A DNA stretch of 64,000 nucleotides from Aplysia californica (taxonomy: Eukaryota; Mollusca; Gastropoda; Aplysiida; Aplysiidae). Both the position numbers and the translations under genes were made by a program. The notes under the pieces are model-generated. The model did not search any database, was not told the DNA's origin, and saw only the letters and a program-made list of their open reading frames with translations. How positions within the stretch are numbered: position 1 is the stretch's first letter; every line of letters starts with the position of its first letter. Positions 25,401 through 37,476 of this stretch are shown here, piece by piece. Location of the stretch: the NCBI RefSeq assembly GCF_000002075.1, contig NW_004797391.1:1351643-1415642 (forward strand), in the 5' to 3' direction.

Positions 25401-28400
25401 ATAAATAAGAAATGTCAGTGACCACTGAAAAGGATAGAAGGTATGAACCCAGCAATATACCGTCTGAAGCACAGGATTTCCTGTCGCTTTCATTATGTCA
25501 AGACATATAAATTTACGGAATGGGAAAATCAGTCGCAACTCAAAGCTAGTACAAAATGGTGGACGTGAGGTTCCAAGAAAAAAAAATTGCCTAACATTTT
25601 AAAAGAAGAATCAGCTCTCGTCGAGAAGTGATGTCCCGGCTCAGAGTATTTGGGGATTCCTAAACTGATTTCGCCCAAAAGGCCACCTTTTGAGCAGGAA
25701 CATCACTACCCGACTAGTGGCGAAGAATCTATATATTATGAATTCTCATGTAGAAGAACAAGAACATGCAACATCATCATCAATAATTTATTTATAGAGG
25801 CACCAGCCATCCCTGTCTAGGTGTTGTTTCAGCCTGGTAGAACATGCACATTTCCGCCAGAGTTCCAGAAGAGAAAGCAACAGATCAGACGGTAGGGGCG
25901 GAGGAAGAGAAGAGAAAGAGAGGGACTTTCTTTCTTTCATTCGCAGCTGATACCTTTTTGGGTGTCGAGGGAAAAAAGAGACGTCTTTTTGCCACCAGCA
26001 GGAGAGTTTGGGTCAGGGGGATGCCGTGAGTTGTTAGTGTTTCCCTGACTCCATTATCGCCAGAGTCTTTAGTTTAGCTTTTGTAAGGTTTTACGGCGCT
26101 CGCAACTACATAAGGTCATATGAGCGCCAAGGGGAGGATGTCAACAGAGAAGTCCAAACAGGGAATCAGACTTACTCTGCTCATCTCTCTAGCCTCAACA
26201 GCACAAAGTCTGCTTCGATTATCAAGGCACCCCGGAATAGCAGTTCACAAGAGAGTGACAAACATATTAAAGAAGTAGAGGAAAATGACAATAGTAAGGA
26301 CGAGGAAAGAAAAAGCAGCAATTCCCCTATGTTGTTCCGGCACAGTATGAGCATGCCATGGATAAATCAGTCCATTTACAATTCTACTGTGTATAAGAAC
26401 ATGTTACTATCCACCCCTTTGGGAATGGCCTAAAGACACTTCAGTCTGTTGCACTGCGACACTTCAGTCTGTTGCACTGCCCTTGGGGGGGGGGGCTCGC
26501 CAAAGTCTACGACACATCTTGACGGACTACACAGTACAGGCTTACCTTGAGTTCTGGAGTGTTCATAGTGCCGTATGGCGCCATCGGTGTGAAGGGGGAG
26601 GGTTCCATCCTTGCCTTTTTGGCTGGTTTCTTCTCTGGACTTTTGAGCTCAGCTTCTGGTCTCCTCACCTACGATTTTCACAAAGTCCACTTCAGTTTTA
26701 GCAAGAGTTTCACAGCACTTGCAACACAATTAGGTCATACAAGCGACAAAGATTGCAGGTTTTGATTAGAGAGTAACCAGAACCTACAAAGAAAGGAAGA
26801 AGTTTTCGTAGGAGTTTTACGGCACTTGCAACACAATAAGGTCACATAAGTGCCGAAGAGTAGATGTGTTACAAGAAAGTAAAATACACAAAGGAGAAGG
26901 AGGAGAGATAAAGATGGCAGATGTTTGAGGAAAGAAGGAGCAAACTACACCAGAGCTCCACCCACCCACCAACCATCCACTCATAAAGTCTGTTCTTTAT
27001 CCACCACAAAGGGAAACTGCCCCAGGCTCATAAATTCACTGACGCAACAACGCCTTTGGTTTTACTGTCGGCATCATGGTAGCGAGTATGATTGGTGACT
27101 TTAAGAACCAACATCACGTAGAAATGAGCAAATCCAAATGAATACAACAAGTTGCGGTACATGTTGCAAGTCGCAACAGAGTCCGCTGGAGATTTTGTAT
27201 CCCCGTTTAGTTACCTTCTTTCGACTAAGAAACTTTGCCTTTCGGTTACAGTTATTGGATGAGTGATTACGAGTTTTCTGAGTTTTACAGCACTTGCAAC
27301 ACAATAAGGCCATATAAGTGCTGAAGAATAGATTATGTGTTACAAGAGAGTAACATACACAGAAAAAGGAGGAGAGATAAAAGGAAGATAGACGTTAGAT
27401 AGGAAAGAAGGAGCAAACCACACCAGAGCACCCTCCAACCACCCATGATGAGTGATTATGGTAGAGAGTGAATCGACTGAAAAATTCATTCCACATAGTT
27501 AATACTGTTCCCCATTACCTCACAGATACAAACCAAAACAAACCCCTCCCTAAAAAAAACCCCCAACCCAACCCCAAACAAGCCCGCCCAAGACAATGAT
27601 AAGAAAGGCAGCAAGAACAATTGGTAGAGACCTAAGTAACTTTGAATATCTGCACAAGACAAACGTTCTAAAAAAGGTGGAAATAATGCTTAGTGACCAC
27701 AGCCACCCCACTGACATCGGAATTTCAACTATCGACCCGCAGTAAACGCTACATTTCCAAAAAAGCAAGAACAGACAGATATAGAAATTCATTCGTACCA
27801 TCTGCAGTAAGGTACTACACACAGTGCTACAAATGAAGAGAGAGAGAGAGAGAGAAGAGAAAGAGAGAGAGAGAGAATATGATTGTTTTACGGAGCGGGT
27901 TGTTCCAGCCCGTGAGACATGTATTTACTTGGCCTAATGTCCTGTCTTGTTGTGCGTTTGCGTGAGTGCACCATTAAGTCTAACTTTTGTAACGTCTACT
28001 ACCATTGTTAACGACCAAGATAAATTTCTCCCTGCGACCAAGACAAATTTCTCCCTGCGACCAAGACAAATTTCTCCCTGCGACCAAGACAAATTTCTCC
28101 CTGCGAGATGAATAAAGATTGTCATTGTCATTGTACCTGCACTTCCGGCACCTGCCTCGTCCAGTCATTTCCCGGTAAGGTCTCGGTCAAGTTGCCACCA
28201 ACCGTGAGAGCGGTACTTCTTCCCAGTCTCTGGCTCAGGGGCAGCAAGCATCGGTCCACTTCCTGTCCAGAGAGAGGCGGCCGACGGCTCAGCGCACTGT
28301 TCCCCACAGCATGGGCCAGCGGTGGTCTAGTCAAGCCCTGAGGGCTCAAGCTTGTTGAAGGAGGGGGGAGTGACGTCGAGCTTGTCGGGGGAGGGGGGAG

Positions 28401-31400
28401 TGACGTAGAGTTTGTCGGGAGAGGGGGGAGTGACGTCGAGCTTGTCCGGGGAGGGGGGAGTGACGTCGAGCTTGTCGGGGGAGGGGGGAGTGAGTCCAAA
28501 CTTGTGTCCGACGTCAGCGCACCACCTACTGGCGTTTCTCTGCTTCTGTCACGAGGGGGGAAAATGGAAGACAGGAGTGGACGGTGCGGCCCCACTGAAG
28601 TGTCCGTGGATTTGTGGGAGGCAACTCCCCCTTCTGGACGGTCTGTGCCGGCATTGGGTTTGGATGTAGGCGCCACAGGGGGAGACGTGAGTACCCTAAA
28701 AACAATATTTACTTTGCCGGCAGGGGATGCGTCAGAACATCCATCCCCGTTGCGGTTCTGTTTGGGAGCAGGAAACCTAGCCGTGCTGGGGGAATCTTGC
28801 GCTTGATTTGAAGCTGACGAGCTACTTTTTTTATCAGGGACGGCGACAGCAGGAGGAACAACTGGGCGTATCGTCTGGCGTGAGGACTCCGCCGAGTCCC
28901 TGACAGGCTGAGGTTTTGGGATGTTGAACGCAGACTTAAAGCGTTCTAGGGACAAGTCCAGAGGAGAGCCAGCGGCACAGTCTGTCGTTTCACTCGGGAG
29001 TTGTTGGTTTGCCGAACGACTGGGGGAGGTGCTGAGGAACGGGTCTTGGAACAACTTCTTCACAAGCTTCTGTGGTCTTGTCACTGACTGTACAAACAGA
29101 GGAAGAATGAGAGAAAAATATAACCCTCTTCAGATGGGAAGAAACAAAAAAGCCTGCAAACAAATGAAAAGGGTGTATCTGCCTTGGGGCGAGGACATTG
29201 TCTCCTGCTCTGCTTTTATTGTTGATTCCTTTTAGGAAAATATAAAAATATGATTCCATAAATAGGGTTGTTCCTGCAGGCAGAAGAATGGGATAAAAAA
29301 GTACTTCGGCCATCCTAACAGAAATTGTTCAGCCCCTCAAAAAGAAAATCAATTTGGAGAAAAAAAAAGCCTGGACATAACAAATTGACTGGATGTAAGT
29401 TTACAGGTCAAGTTCATACATGTAGTGAACTTCACATCTAGATAAAGGCATTCAAGCTGTCCCCGTCGTTTTAGGCAAGAAAAATGTTGAAATTATGCAA
29501 AACTGAGTCAAAAAATGCGAAATTATGCGATTCTGTTAATTTTACCAAAGAATGAAAAAGGTAAATAATCAGAAATTATGCGAAAATGATAAAACTTTGC
29601 TAAATTATGTGGGGTGCATAAAACCACGGGGATAGATTCATGAAATGAAACCTCAATAAAGGAGCTGCTGACAAAATACTGCCAAACACTTCCACCACTA
29701 GAAGATGACCACCGTGAAGAGGCTGGTGTTACCTTAAAAGGACTGGGACGTTCTCCGAGAGCTGCCAGAGGGCAGGGTCGGCCAGTCTCCAGAGAGCCGT
29801 GACCGGGGGGTAGAGTAATGCGGGCGTGCTCCCACTCTCTCCTGGGTACGTGGGGATGGGACACGGCTCGCACCCCCGCTGTATTGACCGACTCGGTGGC
29901 AGGAGTGATGGGGTGTGCAGCTAGGGAGCCAGCAGACACAGCAGGAGACATAACTGTCGACGGCTCGGGCACAGATGGCGTGGCTGATGACGTTGCCCCT
30001 GCTTGCTGTTCTCTCACATCAGTAGCACGGTCGGGAGTGCGAGACCCAGGACTCTGGGCAGGTGTAGTCTCCGGAGTCTTCTCCAGCGGCACTCCCGACT
30101 CGTCCAGCGAAGTTGTTGACCTTTCTCGTGAGCTCGTAAACAGGTCACCACCATCACCATGAGGGACCCTTCCAGGCGAAAGCACACCATATTTGGCAAG
30201 ACCCTTGGCCGGTGAATCGACCACTGTGAGCGACGATGGTGACGTTGTGCTGCTGGGGGGAGCCATAACATCCACGACACTAGACTTTGATGAGGCCAAC
30301 ACGACAGGGGATTTCCGCGCCAAGCCTCGGACTGTTTTCTTTTTGAACGGGCTAAAACTTGCTGTTTTTGCACCACTTGGGGGCGTTTGGAGGCCGGTGA
30401 CGAGTCCAGATTTACTCTGCATATCTGGTGAATGCACAGAACTGATGGCAGGGCGCCCAAACTCTGGATATCCTTTGTCTATGGAGTCTTTCTTGTTAGC
30501 TTTTGGGGTTGATGAATGCACAGTCGGTGTAGTGTTGCCAGAAGTTTGTTCAAAAAGAGAATGAGTGAAGTGATCCTTCTCCTTCTGTCCACTTGACGAC
30601 ACACAGAGTTGTAGGTTAGGCAAACTCATTGCTTTATCAGCATCAGGTGTTAAATCTTCATCCTCACTAAACAGCTCAAAAGATGCAGAAAGATTAGATG
30701 CCATGAGACTCGGGCTAGAAGAATCTTTAGATGGTGGACCGAAATCAGTTTGTTTTTTGGCTTGTTTGCCAGGTGTAATAGCTGTTGAACGGGCATCAGT
30801 TTTTTTTTCCGTTTGTTCATTTCTAGTTTTTGCAGCTGGACTGACAGTTTGTTTTTTGGTTGGGGTTTTTGACGGTGATTTGAAGAGAGGTGAGCGGGCA
30901 GCTGAAGCTGAGGCAGCCTGAAGATACACGGAATTTATGATAGTCCCAGGCGGCTTGCTATTCCCTGCTGATGCTCCACCACCGTCCGAGACACTCTTCT
31001 CTACCAAGGTACACACCACATCCTCTCCCCAGTCATTCCCATCCAGTAGGTTTGGTATGAAAACACCCTTTTCCATGTCTGATTCAAACTTGAGGACCAA
31101 TCTTCCGATGTCGTCGTCTTTCATGCCAGTCCCATTCCCCGAACAAATTTTCTTGATGCAGCGGGCAAGATCCCTCCTACTCATTTTCGTAAGTTTCTTG
31201 GGTGCATTGCCCTTTGGAGTTTTCGTACTTGCATCCTTTTCCACTTTCGTGCATGGAGGCTTCAGTTCCAAAACATTTTCACCTTCCTCCTTCAGCCCTT
31301 GGAGTACTACTTCAGAAGGTCCAGCCTGAGACAAAGCTCCCTCCGACGTAACCGCATCACTGTCAATTTGTAGAGTCCCTGATGGCACGGGAGCATCACT

Positions 31401-32230
31401 GTCGGTTTGTAGAGTCCCTGATGGCACGTCAGCATCACTGTCAATTTGTAGAGTCCCTGAAGGCATGCCAGCATCACTGTCAGTTTGTAGAGTCCCTGAT
31501 GGCATGCCAGCATCACTGTCGGTTTGTGGAGTCCCTGAAGGCACGCCAGCATCACTGTCAATTTGTGGAGTCCCTGATGGCACGCCAGCATCACTTACAT
31601 TGGTGAGACTTCCCAAACTTGACTCTTTCAATTCCAAACAACCTTCCAAGGTATGGCGACTAAATTCAGATGTACCACTTTCTCCTTGCAGCGTTGCGCT
31701 CCCAGAAACCTGCCAGTCTGGGCCTGCGGTATTTGTATCGGCCAATAAAGAATCTCTCACTCCTGATGATATTACCGGAGAGAGAGGCCGCACCACATCA
31801 GCATTTGCCTCGCCATCCACATTGTCTGAACTACCCGTCTCCATCTCCTCTTCCTTCTCCTCCTTCAAACCTCCAAAGACATCCTTGTATTCTAGAACAT
31901 CTGAGGTATCCATGAACCCCCCCTCAGGAGACGTTGCCACTGCCACATCCTCTGTCACTTTCTCACTTTTCCGTCTGCTCTCCTCCTTCTCCTCCTTGAC
32001 CACAGCATCAACGCTAGGAAGCCCCTGCATGTCATACCTGGAGAGACAAGTGTTTGTGAAATTTGTCAGAGCTTTTAAAATAATAATAATAATTCCTGCA
32101 TTTATGTAGCACATATCCACGTTCTGCAGCATGCTCTATGCGCTTTACAACTGTTAAGATAAGATAAGATAAGATACATCTTTATTGTCCAGATCCTGGC
32201 ACATTGGTTTGGTGTTCCACCACGAGTACA

Positions 32231-32264
<34 letters not shown>

Positions 32265-35200
32265 AGTAGGCTTACAATCACATGCATAATATAAATGAGC
32301 AGCAATATAAACAATAATAATCGTAAGCTAGATACACACTCAATGTTATTTTGATGCATGCTCTAAGGTCGTAAGTACACTAAACTACAACTGTTACTAC
32401 CCCAGCAGACCCTAGAACACTCAGAAACATTCTAGGCCTCCCGGGAAGCATACAGTGCAAGATGTGGATTTCATGTGCTCAAACAATAACAAACTGACAA
32501 GATCTTTCACTGTCTATAGCCGGGTACCCATTTCCACCTAGGTGAAGTGAGGAAAATTCATGTAAAGTGCCTTTACCAAGGACACAACGTCGGGCCCCTG
32601 ACGGGAATCGAACCCACGACCTTACAGTTGCGAGTCCGAGAGCCTAACCACTAGGCCACTGACACCTTATTTTAACCACTAGGCTGACTGCTTAACCTCT
32701 TAAATGACCCATTTGTCTCCAGCCATGTGAAAAAAACCCGGACAAAGGCAAAAAGAACCTTTACAAGTTTAAAAAAAAACAAAAACTGATATAGTTCAGA
32801 ATAGTCCTTTCATTTAAATTTTGACCAATCACAAGATAAATCTAAAAAAAACCCCAACCAACTAGCTATTCCGAAATATAACATTTTAAAAAAAATTGTC
32901 GTAAAAGAAAATGATTTCAACAATGATAGATCTACGTCAGTTGTAAGAGCATTACAGCCAAATTACCAGCAAATCCATTATGATGAACATGACCCCAGCA
33001 TTCCCTGGAGCAAACAGCACAGACCCAGTCACAAAAAAATAAAAATCCATCGGAATAGCCTCTAAAAACATCCCTCCTTCCTATTTGAGAGTAAAAAATG
33101 TGAAGCATCGTGGTGAAATCAGGCGCTCGTCAAAATAATGAAATCAAAGACACTGGCATTTTTATGTCGGTTTGGTCATTTTGATCAAACATTTGTTTTT
33201 TGGCTCAACATCTTTTATGTCCATTAAAAAATATATTTCTGTTTGCATTTTATTGAAAAAATGTTGATTAAAGGCATAACAAAGTATAAATTTTCAGTTT
33301 CCAAGGACTCTCAAGCTATAGAAGTCACCAAACTTTGGCGGCCACCTTTTCGTTAATTTTACATCTGAAATCAGGCTTCCCCCACCTTCTTCAATCACAA
33401 ATATCTCAACTTTCATTCAAGATAGATGTGTATCTTTTAAATAGAAAGATAGACAAATGAACAAACTTTAACCCTATCCGTACGTCGTGTTTTACTATCG
33501 TATCCATAGCAGTCTGCCAAAATGATTTTTTGAGAAATACTGAAAGTTTCAAAGAGATTTTCGTACTAGAGGTATTCTAAAATGTGAAGAATACAACCCC
33601 GGGGGTACAAAATGACCCCAGGGCGCACGGTTAGGGTTAAGTTGACACCAACAACTTTACACACCCAAAAACTGACAAGCGCCTGATTCTACCGCGTCGT
33701 GACACAAATAGCAACGACAGCACCAGTGCCCCGTCACTCAACACCACCCCGAGGACTGACCTTTGACCCAGTGACCTCACTTGCTCCCGCAGGGAAGGGT
33801 CATCTGGAAGTTGAGCGCTGTAGATGAACCTCAGTAGGCCGGAAACTACTTCAGGTCTCCACTCTGTGAGATCAATCTCGTCTCGTCCGTTACAGGACAT
33901 TATCAGCTGAAAGAAAACACACAATCTCATCTCAATCTTTGTGGGACATTGTCAGTTTAGTTTTAGTAGAGGTTTTACGGCGCTCGCAACTGCATAAGGT
34001 CATATGAGCGCCAGAAGATTAGAGGTGTTACAAGAGAGTAACAAACATAAAAAAGAAGAAGGGGAGATAAGGACAATAGAAATTTGACAGGAAAGAAGGA
34101 GCAAACCACACCAGAGCACCCGCCAACCATCCACGGACATTGTCAGGAGAAAGAAAACACACAATCTCATCTCAAATGTCATCTGATTTTATCAACCGAA
34201 AGAAGACTAGAAGACACACAATCTCATCTCAAATGTCATCTGATTTTATCAACCGAAAGAAGACTAGAAGACACACAATCTCATCTCAAATGTCATCTGA
34301 TTTTATCAACCGAAAGAAGACTAGAAGACACACAATCTCATCTCCATCTTCATGTGACATTGTCAGCAGAAAGAAAATACACAATCTCATCTGAACCTCT
34401 ACAAATGTACAGGACATTATCAGCAGACAGGAAACACACAATCTCATCTCAGCTGTCACCTGATTTTATCAGTGAAAAGAATACATATAATCTCATTTCA
34501 ACTGTCACCAGATTTTATCAGTAAAAAGAAAACATACAATTTCATCTCAGCTGTCACCTGATTTTATCAGTGAAAAGAAAACATACAATCTCATCTCAGC
34601 TGTCACCTGATTTTATCAGTGAAAAGAAAACATACAATCTCATTTCAACTCTCACCAGATTTTATCAGTAGAAAGAAAACACACAATCTCATCTTGTTCT
34701 TTAAAGGAATTCATCCTCAGAGTGAAAAAACCCAGCAACCAATCTAATCTCATCCTTGACAGGATTACAATTTCCATCAGCAGAAGGAGAAAATGTCCAG
34801 TCTTGGTTGGTAAGTTCAGAAATCTATAACTTTTAAGTTCTGTAAGTTTGCACAACATCATTACAATATTTGCAGATAAACGGAAAAGTTTGGCCCTGAA
34901 CAAATACTGGTCCCAGTTTAAAGTTAGATGGACAGAGAAATTCTTTCTCTAATGGAAGTGTCTACGTACTCCCCGATTGGGGTGTACGTAGTCATGGTGT
35001 CTAGGTGGACCCCAAAATGTTGGGTTGTGATTGGCTCGCCGAGCGAGCGGTAGTTTACATTGGTTACAACAAAGATACTACACCCTACGGTAGGCTGTAC
35101 TATCTTTGGTTACAATGCACGGCTACTGATCATCTCGGGCGGTGTGTCGATCTAGTGTTACTATAATTTATTTATTTTAGCCCAGAGAGAGAGTATTTAA

Positions 35201-37445
35201 TGAATAAACGTATCTAAATCTAGAATCTAGAACTAATCTAGATCTAAAATCTAAATCTAGACCGAACTGCACACTCTTGGCTGGGTGCACAACAAAATCT
35301 AGATCTAGATCTAGATACGTTTATTCATTAAATACTCTCTCTTTCTCTCTCTCTTGGCTAAAATAAATTAATTATAGTAACACAAGACAGACATACTACC
35401 CGAGATGATCAGTAAGTAGGCCTAGCAGCCTTGCATTGTAACCAATGTAAACTACCGCTCGCTCAGCGAGCCAATCACAATCCAACATTTTTGGGGTCCA
35501 CCTTGACACCATGACTACGTAGACCCCAATTGGGGAGTACGTAGACACTTCCTTCTTTAATTTGCCACCAATCTGCTCCTGGAACACTTGCTCCCTCAGA
35601 CTTCACAGAGAAAACTCTCAGATATCCAAGCTCAAACATTTGAGGACCGCCACGTCTCAGAACTTCTCTAAAATTATTTTCCATATTAAAATAAAATTAT
35701 GTCTAAAATTAAACTAGAAATTAAAAAAAAATTCTTTAGCCTGGGGACACCACCCCTTCCCCCTCCCCACACACAAAAAACTGACTTTTTGCACCCCATT
35801 TTGATATAGAAAGAAATATTAGAGAGGAAGTTTCTTACCCTCAACAAACTTGGACAGCGGCAGAACAGAACGACTTTGTGAGCACAGAGGTGCTGATTGT
35901 CCCCTGTGGCGATGGAAATATCACTATAGCTGCTGCTCCCGACCAGAGAAGCAAAAGCCTGCAACAGCTCTTTGTGGTGGTCAGCGGGAACAGACTTGTC
36001 TGTTAGGGAACTGCTATCAACGCCTGGAGGCACTTTCTCGCTTTGCTGAGGCATCGACTCGCAGTTGGCAGCCCGTGCTGGTGTTACCGGGAGCGGGTTG
36101 CGACAGTCGACTGCTGCTTCGGGCGCTGAACTCCTCCTGTCTGCCGGTGGCTTTGTCTGCCTTGGAAGCTGACTGTTCTTGTTCTGGAGGTCAGTCAGTC
36201 TAGCTGACCCTTCACCGTTGACGACAGAACATGTCAGTTGAGGAGACGAATGGCGACCGTTTCGTGGCTCCGCACGCCCCACCGACAGATCGCAGTTCGG
36301 CACAGTCGCTGCGGCCTCAGGTACCCAGATTTTGTTGACGAGCGACACGGAACACTCACCCGGCAGACTTTCATTGGGGGTACTTGCAGACGACATGACT
36401 CGCTCCTGTTGCGGACTCGAGTTTTCTCTCCCCGACGGCATCTCGGCGAGGGCCGGTGTGGAACGTAAAGTGCCTTCTGACGACACAGCCTGGCGCTCGG
36501 TCTGAGAAGACGGTCCTTCGCCTACCGCCTGGGTCAAACAGCTGCTGTCGCTCATTCCTTCCTCGGCCAACTGAGCCAGAATGTGGGCAGTCTGAGATAC
36601 AGGGAACCCCACCGAGTCTACTTCATCATCACCTTCCTCGCTGTCCTCATCTTCCTCATTGTCATCACCTTCCTCGCTTTCTTCATCTTCCACGCTGTCT
36701 TCATCTCCATCATCTTCCTCCTACGGACATCATAAAATCACATCATTCGGCCGGTTACTTGGAGCTTCACATTGCAACAGTGTCTAATGAGACAAATACA
36801 CAGGTCTACCAAAACCCTTCAGAAACGAAAAGTTAAAAAAAAAAGAGAGTTCCTTTACACAAGAGAGCTATTAAATAAATCAACACACATAGAGTTAGGG
36901 GATAAACCTAAACATGGAAAATTTAAGGGCATAAATTCTGTGCGAGGTGTGGAGTATTCAGTTCAGTAGACAAAAGGCAGGGAGCTGATAACACATTACA
37001 CATTTCACCCTAACTCTCCCGAAATCGCCTGGAAATTTCTCTACGCGCTCCACCTTAAACCGCTGGGAATCACACGCTCAGACCAGGCCTCTTTAGAAAC
37101 AAAGTCTCGTCTTCATGAGAATCTGGGGCCAAGATTTCGTTCTATATGGTTATTACTAAACGTTTCTTCTTCGCGGTTGAATACTGAAACAAAATTTTTT
37201 AAGCCAGCAGTTTTCTAGTATTCGAGCTGATTGACGTACAATTGTGTTTCTGTAACCCTGAAGATAGCGCGACGAGCTGAAAAGCGAGACAACTGAGCTA
37301 CAACGAGCAAATAACGATGGACATTTGCCAGAACAAGCAACCGGCAAATGATGAATCAGATGAATCGTATATTGATGAAAACATTGTTGCAGGAGTTAGG
37401 AGTGAGATAGAGATAAAGAGAGAGAGAGAGAGAGGGAGAGAAGAA

Positions 37446-37476
<31 letters not shown>

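Noticed and set aside
27934-28168. Frame with repeated GRNLSWSQGEIC
   Set aside because: Translation of the 23-bp repeat in a retroelement tail.
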